From Qipengyuania pelagi (lineage in GTDB: Bacteria > Pseudomonadota > Alphaproteobacteria > Sphingomonadales > Sphingomonadaceae), in NCBI RefSeq assembly GCF_009827295.1, contig NZ_WTYD01000002.1:496001-560000 (forward strand): a DNA stretch of 64,000 nucleotides, read 5' to 3'. The position numbers and the translations under genes were made by a program. Shown here in pieces: positions 39,089 through 47,167 of this stretch (its first letter is position 1; each line of letters begins with the position of its first letter). A model generated the notes under the pieces. The model was not told the origin of the DNA. It did no database searches and saw only the letters and a program-made list of their open reading frames with translations.

Positions 39089-41170
39089 ATGGATTTCAGG
39101 AACGAGGACGCGATGGAACTGGACATGACGCAGGACGATACGGCGACTGTCTCGGACGCGCCCGCCTCCAGCCCCGCGCCCAACAAGTCGCCCGAGAAAA
39201 CGGGCGGAAAGGCAATCGACATGCAGGCAGGCGACAGCGGCAGCGACGAGCTGGTCAGCGAATCCGCGATCTCCGAAAAGGCCGATGCCGCGCTCGCCGG
39301 TGCGATGATGGAAGCGGTAAAGGCTTCGGCGGCGCCTGCCGACGATTCCAAGAAGATCAACGATCGCCGCTTCCAGGTCGTCACCGACACAAGCCGTGAC
39401 GACCTGCTGACCGAATTCGGCAAGGAAACGCTGATCGATCGCTATCTCCTGCCCGGAGAGGACTTCCAGGATCTGTTCGCCCGCGTGGCGGATGCCTATG
39501 CCGACGATCAGGGCCACGCCCAGCGGCTCTACGACGCGATTTCGAAGCTGTGGTTCATGCCCGCCACCCCCGTCCTGTCGAATGGCGGCACCAATCGCGG
39601 CCTGCCGATCTCGTGCTATCTCAACAGCGTCGAAGACAGCCTCGAAGGCATCGTCGGCACCTGGAACGAGAATGTCTGGCTGGCATCGCGCGGCGGCGGC
39701 ATCGGCACCTATTGGGGCCAGGTACGCGGCATCGGCGAGCCGGTGGGCCTCAACGGCAAGACCAGCGGCATCATCCCCTTCGTGCGCGTGATGGATTCGC
39801 TGACGCTCGCGATCTCGCAAGGCTCGCTGCGGCGCGGTTCGGCGGCCTGCTATCTCGACGTGTCGCACCCCGAGATCGAGGAATTCCTCGAAATCCGCAA
39901 ACCTTCGGGCGATTTCAACCGCAAGGCCTTGAACCTGCACCACGGCGTGCTGCTGACCGACGAGTTCATGGAAGCGGTGCGCGCGGGCGAATCCTTCGAC
40001 CTCGTCAGCCCCAAGGACGGATCGGTCCGCAAGACGGTGGATGCGCGCTCGCTGTTTCAGAAGCTGGTCGAAACCCGCCTCGCGACGGGCGAGCCCTATA
40101 TCGTCTTCTCCGACACGGTGAACCGGATGATGCCCAAGCATCACCGCGATCTCGGCCTCAAGGTCTCGACCTCGAACCTGTGTTCGGAAATCACGCTGCC
40201 GACCGGCCGCGACCATCTCGGCAATGATCGGACCGCGGTCTGCTGCCTCAGCTCGCTCAACCTTGAAAAATGGGACGAGTGGAACGGCGACAAGCAGTTC
40301 ATCGAGGATGTGATGCGCTTCCTCGACAACGTGCTTCAGGACTATATCGACCGCGCGCCGGACGAAATGGCGCGCGCCAAATATTCCGCCAGCCGCGAAC
40401 GCAGCGTCGGCCTCGGCGTCATGGGTTACCACTCCTTCCTCCAGCAGAAGGGCATTGGCTTCGAAAGCCCGATGGCCAAGGTCTGGAACCTGAAGATGTT
40501 CAAGCATGTCAGCGCCAAGGCGGAAGAGGCCAGCATGGTCCTAGCCAAGGAACGCGGCCCCTGCCCGGATGCGGAAGAAATGGGCGCGATGGAGCGCTTC
40601 AGCTGCAAGATGGCGATCGCGCCGACCGCGTCGATCTCGATCATCTGCGGCGGCACCAGCGCCTGCATCGAGCCGATCCCGGCCAATATCTACACCCACA
40701 AGACCCTGTCGGGCAGCTTCGTGGTCAAGAACCCGTATCTCGAAAAGCTGCTGCGCGAGAAATCGAAGGATTCGACCAATGTGTGGAATTCGATCCTGGA
40801 GAAGGGCGGGTCGGTCCAGCATCTCGACTTCCTGAGCGCGGAAGAGAAGGCGACCTACAAGACCAGCTTCGAAATCGATCAGCGCTGGCTGCTCGAATTC
40901 GCCGCCGACCGCGCGCCCTTCATCGACCAGGCGCAGTCGCTGAACCTGTTCATCCCTGCCGATGTCGACAAATGGGACCTGATGATGCTGCACTTCCAGG
41001 CGTGGGAGAAGGGCATCAAGTCGCTCTATTACCTGCGCTCGAAGAGCGTGCAGCGCGCTGGCTTCGCGGGCGGGGTCGAGACCGACAACACCGCCGATGC
41101 CGCGAAATACGAGCTGTCGGCGGGCGCGGGCGAGCAGACCGATTACGAGGAATGTCTCGCCTGTCAATAG
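39089..41170 (+). CDS. nrdA: Ribonucleoside-diphosphate reductase alpha subunit (class I)
   Basis: NrdA, 693 residues, the catalytic subunit reducing ribonucleotides to deoxyribonucleotides. The N-terminal 90 residues are low-complexity and acidic (Ala/Asp/Ser rich) with no ATP-cone, so activity-site allosteric control may be absent. The catalytic domain has PATPVLSNGGTNRGLPISCYL, NRKALNLHHGVLLTDEFM split across residues 290-320, STSNLCSEITLPTGRD, and IAPTASISIICGGTSACIEP. YYLRSKSVQRAGF precedes the redox-active C-terminus EECLACQ (C-x2-C). nrdB is not in the window. The last codons (TGT CTC GCC TGT CAA TAG) use rarer codons than the body and appear to come from the inserted element (41159-49743). 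Confidence 0.96.
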   Translation: MDFRNEDAMELDMTQDDTATVSDAPASSPAPNKSPEKTGGKAIDMQAGDSGSDELVSESAISEKADAALAGAMMEAVKASAAPADDSKKINDRRFQVVTDTSRDDLLTEFGKETLIDRYLLPGEDFQDLFARVADAYADDQGHAQRLYDAISKLWFMPATPVLSNGGTNRGLPISCYLNSVEDSLEGIVGTWNENVWLASRGGGIGTYWGQVRGIGEPVGLNGKTSGIIPFVRVMDSLTLAISQGSLRRGSAACYLDVSHPEIEEFLEIRKPSGDFNRKALNLHHGVLLTDEFMEAVRAGESFDLVSPKDGSVRKTVDARSLFQKLVETRLATGEPYIVFSDTVNRMMPKHHRDLGLKVSTSNLCSEITLPTGRDHLGNDRTAVCCLSSLNLEKWDEWNGDKQFIEDVMRFLDNVLQDYIDRAPDEMARAKYSASRERSVGLGVMGYHSFLQQKGIGFESPMAKVWNLKMFKHVSAKAEEASMVLAKERGPCPDAEEMGAMERFSCKMAIAPTASISIICGGTSACIEPIPANIYTHKTLSGSFVVKNPYLEKLLREKSKDSTNVWNSILEKGGSVQHLDFLSAEEKATYKTSFEIDQRWLLEFAADRAPFIDQAQSLNLFIPADVDKWDLMMLHFQAWEKGIKSLYYLRSKSVQRAGFAGGVETDNTADAAKYELSAGAGEQTDYEECLACQ

Positions 41171-41182
41171 TAATGTTGTGCT

Positions 41183-41190
41183 GTGTCTCA
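41183..41190. repeat. Left terminal inverted arm of the element
   Basis: GTGTCTCA, 13 bases after the nrdA stop, is the reverse complement of TGAGACAC at 49718-49725 near the other end. Beyond the 8-bp core the arms remain loosely similar (CACATT against CACAACATT). In a circular form they would face each other about 45 bases apart around the crossover, as expected for recombinase binding arms. Confidence 0.55.
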
Positions 41191-41208
41191 TTCTATGGAA
41201 CAGGATGG

Positions 41209-41218
41209 GACTGCAGTC
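41209..41218. repeat. 10-bp palindrome near the left end
   Basis: GACTGCAGTC is a perfect 10-bp palindrome between the left inverted arm and the intA leader hairpin. It may be an additional protein-binding site or chance. Confidence 0.3.
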
Positions 41219-41243
41219 AATAAATGACTTGAAAAAGTGAGAA

Positions 41244-41291
41244 GGTGTGCCCTCATGGACCGGGAAACCCCGTAACCCATGAGGGCACACC
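41244..41291 (+). promoter_or_regulatory. Large leader hairpin ahead of intA
   Basis: GGTGTGCCCTCATGG (41244-41258) and CCATGAGGGCACACC (41277-41291) are perfect 15-bp inverted copies; inside, CGGG-AAAC-CCCG adds an inner stem. The hairpin ends three bases before the TTG start of intA. A mini-ORF ATG GAC CGG GAA ACC CCG TAA (41255-41275) sits in it, with AGAAGG upstream. It could control intA translation or transcription, or be a recombinase site. Confidence 0.6.
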
Positions 41292-41294
41292 GTC

Positions 41295-42566
41295 TTGCGT
41301 CTGGCTTTCGTCAATCCTGATCTTCTCGACCAGCCGGTCGACGAAACCCTCATGCCGAGAGAGCTCGAACGGTTCTGGCACGAGCGAGCCGGCCCGTTGG
41401 CGAAGTCGCTCTACTCCAGGATCGGGATCACCGGACGAGCCCCCTTCGTCCTCGATCAGAATTCAAATCCTCCTCAAATCCATCCTCAGTCCTCCAGCGT
41501 CCTGCGCAAGATGACCGAGCAGGTGCCCGGGCGGACCACCATGCGGACCTATGGTCAGCACGTCCTCAGGTTCGTCGCCACGCTAATGGAGGATGGCCAT
41601 GACCTGACGACCGTCGAGCCGGGATACCTTTCCCAATACCGGGCTCGTCGCCTGGCGAGCACGACACCTCAGGGAAAGCCCCTGGATCCTGTCTCCTGGA
41701 ACTCCGAAGCCGCCGCGCTGAAGACGATGTTCGATGCGGCCGTCCTCCTGCGTCTACGCCCCGACAACCCGACCGAACATCCGGCACTGCAGTGGTCCTT
41801 CAAGGGCGCCGCAGCTTCATCCGAAGAGCCCAAGTTCATCACACTCGACCGCTTCCGTATCTTCCGGGACGACGGGCTGATGGTGACCAAATCGCCGTTG
41901 CGCAACGCCGCCTTCGCCGAAACCATCCTGACGTCCGGCATGCGTCTCTACGAAAGCAGCAGGATGCCGCCATCGGCCGTTCCCTCTCGCTCCGAAAGCA
42001 CCGGTGGTCGAGCGTTCACCTATCCAGTCCCTGCGATCGATGGAAAAGGCTATCGCGCCCGGAAAGTCCCCGTCGGCATCCACGCGTTCCGTCGCCTCCA
42101 AGCATATCAGCAACTCGAGCGACTGCCGGCGCTCGAACGCAAGGGGCTTTCGGCGTCCCCAGCTCCGCTGTGGATCAACCAATCCGGCGACCTCATGGGG
42201 ATCGGCGGCTGGGAAAAGGTCTTCGAGAACGCATCCGAGCGATCGGGTGTCAAGGTGACGCCGCATACCCTCAGGCACACCTTCGCGGTCTACATGCTCT
42301 GCGCGCTCCTGCGTCGGCATCACGACAGCATGAAGATCAAGGACGATGTCAGACGCCTCACGGAAGGCGGTCGCGGTGACGTCTACGCTACGATCTTCGG
42401 CGACCCCCTCCGCGCCCTCCAGCGTCTCCTGGGTCACAAGCACTACGAAACGACCTTCATCTACCTCGACATCCTCAGCGCAGACGATTTCGTCATCGAC
42501 GAGGCGCTGCGGATCTTCGAGGATACCCTGGGATCGGAGGAGGACTACCTTGACCTCATCCGCTGA
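41295..42566 (+). CDS. Tyrosine recombinase IntA (first integrase of the element)
   Basis: A 423-residue tyrosine recombinase. After an N-terminal core-binding region (TTMRTYGQHVLRFVATLMEDG) the catalytic domain shows the full set: Arg in TSGMRLYESSRM (about 216), HTLRHTFAVYM (about 324), LGHKHYETTFIYLD with His (about 381) and the nucleophilic Tyr (about 390). The protein should therefore be active, corresponding to TnpA of Tn554 or IntA of SE elements. The TTG start at 41295 lies directly behind the leader hairpin without a Shine-Dalgarno site; an ATG at 41352 is an alternative. Its 3' end overlaps the next gene, and transcription from nrdA may read into it. Confidence 0.9.
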   Translation: MRLAFVNPDLLDQPVDETLMPRELERFWHERAGPLAKSLYSRIGITGRAPFVLDQNSNPPQIHPQSSSVLRKMTEQVPGRTTMRTYGQHVLRFVATLMEDGHDLTTVEPGYLSQYRARRLASTTPQGKPLDPVSWNSEAAALKTMFDAAVLLRLRPDNPTEHPALQWSFKGAAASSEEPKFITLDRFRIFRDDGLMVTKSPLRNAAFAETILTSGMRLYESSRMPPSAVPSRSESTGGRAFTYPVPAIDGKGYRARKVPVGIHAFRRLQAYQQLERLPALERKGLSASPAPLWINQSGDLMGIGGWEKVFENASERSGVKVTPHTLRHTFAVYMLCALLRRHHDSMKIKDDVRRLTEGGRGDVYATIFGDPLRALQRLLGHKHYETTFIYLDILSADDFVIDEALRIFEDTLGSEEDYLDLIR

Positions 42567-44277
42567 GAACAGGAAGGATGCGTCCAATGACCGTCTCCCG
42601 CCGAGGCGGGGGCGGCCGCGGCGAAAAGTCCCGAGCCTCGACCGGGGAGGCGTTCTCCAGTTCCCCACCCGGTCGAATCCGAAGGATTGGCGGCATCGCC
42701 ATTTCGAACGCAAGAACCCCCTGAACTGGGACTTCGCTTCGGTGCGTCCTGCCCTCGGGAGGGCCATGCTCGATGCGGTCCACAGGATGTCGGGACCCGG
42801 CAAGGCCATCGCCACCGGATCGACGGCCTTGGCCTACCAGACACAGAGCAAGCCCTTTTTCCTCTGGCTGGCAGAAACGGAAAAGGACGCGCGAGGTCAG
42901 GAGCCCGGCAAGGAAGACACCATCCTCGATCCTCAGATCGTCGAGGACTTCCGCATAGCCATGGACCTGCGTGCGACGCTGGGAGAAGTCACCGGCACCA
43001 CCGCCTATGCCTACAAGGCCGCGCCGCTGAGAATCCTGCGACAGCTGTATCTCGAGGACGCGGCGGTATTGGGCCCGAGTTGGCGTGACGAGGACTTCCT
43101 TCCCGGCGAGCGGATCGACGATACGAAGCCCAACGCACCCTATTCGCTCGCCGAATCGCAGCGCATCATCTCCGCCTGTGCGGCCATACTGCACCGGACG
43201 CACGATAGTGGCGACCCCGGGGACAGGGCGGTCATGGAGATCGCCGCCTTTGTCATCATCGGCCTGAAGCTCGGGATCGAGCCCGAATGCCTTCCCGTGC
43301 TCACGCTGGCGAATCTCAGGCCCGATGGGCGGCGCATCAAGGTGCGCTACATCAAGCGGCGCGGCGGTGGCGGAAACGGATTTCGCAAGAGCCGAACCAC
43401 CAACCCGAGCGACTGCGGCATCGACACCGAGGAGGAGGCCATCGCGGACGGGACCTCGTTCCGGGAAGCCGCCGGGGCCCTCGCTCTCCTGCGGGATCGA
43501 GCCAGAGAGAGGCAGGACCAGGATGGCGGAGCCGACGATGCGACACCGCTGTTCACGTTCCACTGCGCCGCCGATGCCTTCAGGGCATTCAGCGACCATC
43601 TCAACGAGAGCGGCCTACGAGATGATCACGGCGGGCGATTGCCGATCGTCAGGAACAGGCTGCGCCCGACCTGGCGGACCCAGCGCACGATCAGGCATGG
43701 AGGCCGACTGTCAATCGACAGGTCGGACAACTCGGCCGACGTGCGCGCCAAGCACTATCTCGACAACGACCGTATCCGACCCTTTCTCGAGAATGCGGTC
43801 CTCGACGCGCAGGCCCAGGCCTGGAACCATGCGCTCTCCAGGCGGATCGTCGATCTTCCGAACGACGCATCCGACGATCAGGTATCGGCAGCCGCACAAA
43901 AGGCCGAAGTCGCCGAGAACGACATCGCGACCGCGCTGTCCGGCGAGCAGGACCTGTGGCTCGCCAGCTGCCGCGACTTCACGAATTCCCCGTTCGACAA
44001 GCCGGGCACACCCTGTTCGAAGGCCTTCTTCGGCTGCGTGGTCTGTCCCAACGCTCTGATCACGCGTCGATCCCTGCCCGCGATCCTCGGCTTCCGGGCG
44101 CATGTCGAGCGGCGCCGCGACGAGATGGGGTCACCCGAGTGGGAGGCCCTCTACGGCGCTGCGTGGCGTGAGATCACCCATGCCATCCTCCCCCAGTTCG
44201 ACCAACGCACCGTCGCAGAGGCGGAAACGATCGCCAGGGGGCTGGACATGCATCTCCCTCCCGAGATGCTGCAATGA
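42550..44277 (+). CDS. Tyrosine-recombinase-fold protein, catalytic residues lost (Tfp-like)
   Basis: About 575 residues, second in the recombinase set. The core-binding part (TALAYQTQSKPFFLWLAETE) and catalytic-domain-like region (VIIGLKLGIEPECLPVLTLANL, about residue 245) are recognisable, but the first catalytic Arg position is not Arg, no H-x-x-R box is present (RPTWRTQRTIRHGG occupies its place), and a Tyr remains only in RAKHYLDND. A Cys cluster, GTPCSKAFFGCVVCPNAL, lies near 495. This agrees with the reported Tfp proteins of SE elements, which keep the fold but not catalysis. The start is uncertain: TTG 42550 is chosen because it overlaps the intA end; the open frame runs back to 42346. 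Confidence 0.8.
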   Translation: MTSSAENRKDASNDRLPPRRGRPRRKVPSLDRGGVLQFPTRSNPKDWRHRHFERKNPLNWDFASVRPALGRAMLDAVHRMSGPGKAIATGSTALAYQTQSKPFFLWLAETEKDARGQEPGKEDTILDPQIVEDFRIAMDLRATLGEVTGTTAYAYKAAPLRILRQLYLEDAAVLGPSWRDEDFLPGERIDDTKPNAPYSLAESQRIISACAAILHRTHDSGDPGDRAVMEIAAFVIIGLKLGIEPECLPVLTLANLRPDGRRIKVRYIKRRGGGGNGFRKSRTTNPSDCGIDTEEEAIADGTSFREAAGALALLRDRARERQDQDGGADDATPLFTFHCAADAFRAFSDHLNESGLRDDHGGRLPIVRNRLRPTWRTQRTIRHGGRLSIDRSDNSADVRAKHYLDNDRIRPFLENAVLDAQAQAWNHALSRRIVDLPNDASDDQVSAAAQKAEVAENDIATALSGEQDLWLASCRDFTNSPFDKPGTPCSKAFFGCVVCPNALITRRSLPAILGFRAHVERRRDEMGSPEWEALYGAAWREITHAILPQFDQRTVAEAETIARGLDMHLPPEMLQ

Positions 44278-46271
44278 ACGCGCATGCCGGCCATATCCGG
44301 GCTCAAGATGAGCGCAGCCAGCGGTCGCCCCACGGCGAATCGCCCATCCTGCTGCGTCGTCCCGACCTCAAGGGTCGGTTCGACGCGATGGTCTGGGATC
44401 TGACGGAGACGGATCACCATTCCGGCCGTGTCGAATCGATCTGCCGGATCGACTGGAACGACGTCGCCGCGAACCACCCGGGCTGGCTCTCCATCTGCAA
44501 GGAACTGTGCTGGCACCGGTTGAACACGCCGCTGGCGACCCAGAAGACGATCGGCAGCTACCATGCCTCACGCGAGCAGCTGAGGATGAAGCGGTTCCTG
44601 CGTTGGCTGGACGTCAAGCACCCCGATGTCGCGGGTCCTCTGGACCTCCGCCAGCGGCACGTCCACGAATATCGCGTATGGCTGGAGAACCATGGCCCGG
44701 AAGATGCAGTCAATGCCTCCGGCGCGAATGTGCGGACGGGTTCCTCCTGCAGCCCGCAGACGGTCTGGAGCTATCTCCTCCCGATAAAGGCGCTCGACGT
44801 CTTCCGTGAACGCCTGAATTCCCCACTGCCATTCTCCCCCTACGACGGCAACCTGACCGCAAAGATGCTCGGCGCCGGCGAGGCCAATGAGGAGAACGCG
44901 ACCGAACCCCTGCCGGACGAGGTCATCGCGACGCTTATCGACTGTGCGCGACGCTATATCGAGCACTATGCACCCACCGTGCTTGCGATGCGGGAAGAGA
45001 TGCACGAATTCTGGGACGATGGCAGGGCTGATTTTCCCGGTTGGAAGACATCACCTGGCACCTGCCCCGAGACGGGCATCACCTGGATGCCGGACCGCAA
45101 GAAGGCGGCGCACCATCTCTATCGCGAGGAACTCGGCCATCTTGTCGCCGCCTGCCTCATCGTGATCCTCTACCTTTCCGGAATGAGGTCAGGGGAGGCC
45201 AGTAACCTCGGTTCCGACTGCCTCGACCGTCCCGTCGACAGGGCTACAGGCCTCCGCGACCGCTGGCGCATAAGCGGCATACCGCTCAAAAAACGCGGCA
45301 AGGGCAAGGAGGGCAAGCCTCCACCCGTGGAATGGGTGGTCCCGGATATCGTCGCCCAGGCCGTGCAGATGCTGCAGAAGCTTCTGGCACCATACCGCGC
45401 GATGCACGGGTCGGATCTGCTCATGCTGAGCAAGGATGCCCTGCGCAAGCCCAAGTCGCGAGACAGGAAGCTGCTGCGTTCATCGAAGACCGGCTATCCA
45501 CTGTCCGTCACCTCCATCGGAAGCCTGATCAACCTGTTCTACGAACGGGCGAGATGGCAGCGGGACGCGATCGCCCAGACAGACCCGAGTCTCACCCAGG
45601 CGCCCGATTATCACATCAAGCCGAGCCAGTTCAGGCGCACGCTCGCGAGGTTCATCGCGAGGCAGCCTTTCGGCATCATCGCCGGACGCCTCCAATATCA
45701 TCATGTCTCGACGGCCGTCTTCGAAGGATACGCCGGCTCCATCTCCGACACCTTCGCTCTCGATGTCGAAGACGAGCGCATACTCGCGGGCATCGACATC
45801 CTCGAGGAGATGAGGAGTGATGCCCGGGCAGGCTGGCGGGCTGGGCCAGGTGCCAGCCGTGTTCTGGCTGAATGGGAGAACGTGCGTGAAGTGGGCCTCG
45901 CATCGGCCGTGGTCGACACGTCCTCGAAAGGAGCGGTGCTCGACAACAGCGTGCGCAAGCTCGTTCAGACGGTCCATGTCGGTAGCCTGAGCTACTGCGT
46001 GTTCAACGTGAGCAACGCGCTCTGCTTGACGGAACAGGAAAAGTCCTCACCGGGCGCGTCCCCGGCGATAAGCATGTGCTCTCCGGACAAGTGCGCCAAT
46101 TCGGTGATAGCGCCCTGCCACGTTCCCAAGTGGCAGGGCCTGCTCGACGAGGTCCGGAGACTATCCGGAACCGCCCGGAGCGGACCGCAGAAACAGTCAC
46201 TCCGGACCGCCGCCGAGAGATACGAAGGGGTGATCGCCAAGGCACAGGGAGGTGGAAATGGAAAAGATTGA
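44274..46271 (+). CDS. Large tyrosine recombinase IntB
   Basis: A 665-residue recombinase of the TnpB size class, beginning with ATGA overlap on the previous stop. The catalytic domain has Arg in YLSGMRSGEASNLGSD (about 304), KPSQFRRTLARFIA (about 451) in place of HxLRR, so the first His is replaced by Ser, then LQYHHVSTAVFEGYAG with His (about 476) and the Tyr nucleophile (about 486). This pattern is normal in the large-integrase branch and is probably active. The C-terminus is Cys-rich (CVFNVSNALC, CSPDKCANSVIAPC), perhaps a zinc-binding segment. Partner proteins are IntA and the Tfp-like protein. Confidence 0.88.
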   Translation: MNAHAGHIRAQDERSQRSPHGESPILLRRPDLKGRFDAMVWDLTETDHHSGRVESICRIDWNDVAANHPGWLSICKELCWHRLNTPLATQKTIGSYHASREQLRMKRFLRWLDVKHPDVAGPLDLRQRHVHEYRVWLENHGPEDAVNASGANVRTGSSCSPQTVWSYLLPIKALDVFRERLNSPLPFSPYDGNLTAKMLGAGEANEENATEPLPDEVIATLIDCARRYIEHYAPTVLAMREEMHEFWDDGRADFPGWKTSPGTCPETGITWMPDRKKAAHHLYREELGHLVAACLIVILYLSGMRSGEASNLGSDCLDRPVDRATGLRDRWRISGIPLKKRGKGKEGKPPPVEWVVPDIVAQAVQMLQKLLAPYRAMHGSDLLMLSKDALRKPKSRDRKLLRSSKTGYPLSVTSIGSLINLFYERARWQRDAIAQTDPSLTQAPDYHIKPSQFRRTLARFIARQPFGIIAGRLQYHHVSTAVFEGYAGSISDTFALDVEDERILAGIDILEEMRSDARAGWRAGPGASRVLAEWENVREVGLASAVVDTSSKGAVLDNSVRKLVQTVHVGSLSYCVFNVSNALCLTEQEKSSPGASPAISMCSPDKCANSVIAPCHVPKWQGLLDEVRRLSGTARSGPQKQSLRTAAERYEGVIAKAQGGGNGKD

Positions 46272-46743
46272 CCAGACCTCCTTCGAGGAACTCAGAAAGG
46301 ACAATGCGGACCGCCTTCACGAACTCGACGTGCTGGCGGGAGGAGGCGACCTTCGCGGAACGGAAACGACCGAAAGGACGATCCGGGCCGGAATCGACCG
46401 CTTCTGCCGCGGGACCACGCAGACGGACGGCTCCTGGACGGTCGTCAACCTGGTCGAGGAGACCGGCGTCCCGCGGCCGACGCTCTATCGTTACAAGCGC
46501 GAACTCGAACTCTTCCAGAATCTTGGCGCATCGGCTCCGCACGGCGGCGCGCGCGAAGAGCTGAAACGCCTACGGAGCGAATTGGCAGCAGAACGCGAAG
46601 CCGCGAAGGCGGAACGCGCGCGACACCGCAATGCCGAAGCCGTCCTCGTGGAGCGCATCCACGCACTATCCCTACTGGTGGCTTCGGCGATGGGAGAAGA
46701 TTCGCTGCCGCGAATGATCGAACTCAGCAACCCGCCCGAGTAG
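46258..46743 (+). CDS. Small HTH/coiled-coil recombination auxiliary protein (Srap/TnpC-like)
   Basis: A 161-residue protein in fourth position of the recombinase operon. Residues about 38-85 form a helix-turn-helix-like segment (WTVVNLVEETGVPRPTLYR), and residues about 95-150 a long charged coiled coil (EELKRLRSELAAEREAAKAE, LVERIHALSLLVASAMG). TnpC of Tn554 and Srap of SE elements occupy the same place and have similar size and make-up; both help recombination and set orientation or strand choice. ATG 46258 has AGGGAGG five bases upstream and overlaps the intB end; a GTG at 46252 is the alternative. Confidence 0.78.
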   Translation: MEKIDQTSFEELRKDNADRLHELDVLAGGGDLRGTETTERTIRAGIDRFCRGTTQTDGSWTVVNLVEETGVPRPTLYRYKRELELFQNLGASAPHGGAREELKRLRSELAAEREAAKAERARHRNAEAVLVERIHALSLLVASAMGEDSLPRMIELSNPPE

Positions 46744-46779
46744 ATCGTAGCTAAGGAAATGTCGCTGGTGATGGAAAAC

Positions 46780-46798
46780 GGGTAGGAAACGCCTATCC
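46780..46798 (+). terminator. Hairpin between recombinase and cargo genes
   Basis: GGGTAGG-AAACG-CCTATCC forms a 7-bp stem with one G-U pair, 36 bases after the small auxiliary gene. It has no T-run and might mark the boundary between the recombinase operon and the cargo. Confidence 0.3.
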
Positions 46799-46828
46799 TG
46801 ATGAGGTTGAAGAGAAGGGAAAAAGCAG

Positions 46829-47167
46829 ATGACGCATGCAGTGACCATTGCCGACGACCGGCTCGAAACCGCCATGGCTCTTCCAGGCGCAAGGCGTTCC
46901 CTGCGGGTGGCGATCGGTCATCTGAACGTGTCCCTTCCCCACAATGTGAGCGAGCGGGAGCTGCTCTGCTCGCTACTCGACATCCAGCCATTCTCCATCG
47001 ACAGGGTCTGCGTCAGGGAATTCCTCAACGAGGCCGAACTCGAGACGCTGTCCGACCTCGTGACATCGGGGGCCATCAGCTACGACCAGCTCGCCGATGC
47101 TGCCTCGCTGCACCTGCCTTCCGGACACGAGACGAGGAGGTGGCTCGATGACCGCAAGGGCCTCTGA
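46829..47167 (+). CDS. Hypothetical protein upstream of AbiEii-like gene, possible antitoxin
   Basis: A 112-residue protein, helical by appearance (ERELLCSLLDIQPFSIDRVC, VREFLNEAELETLSDLVT, ISYDQLADAASLHLPSGHE), with no recognised family. ATG 46829 follows a purine-rich GAAGGGA. The last 20 bases overlap the AbiEii-like gene, the typical arrangement of a toxin-antitoxin pair. It is much shorter than AbiEi antitoxins and lacks their winged-helix pattern, so it would be a different partner type. Antitoxin status is inference from gene order. Confidence 0.6.
   Translation: MTHAVTIADDRLETAMALPGARRSLRVAIGHLNVSLPHNVSERELLCSLLDIQPFSIDRVCVREFLNEAELETLSDLVTSGAISYDQLADAASLHLPSGHETRRWLDDRKGL

Noticed and set aside
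41295..46271. RIT (recombinase in trio) element
   Set aside because: Three adjacent tyrosine recombinases fit, but RIT recombinases are smaller as I recall them, and the fourth HTH/coiled-coil gene and the dead second recombinase fit Tn554/SE elements better.
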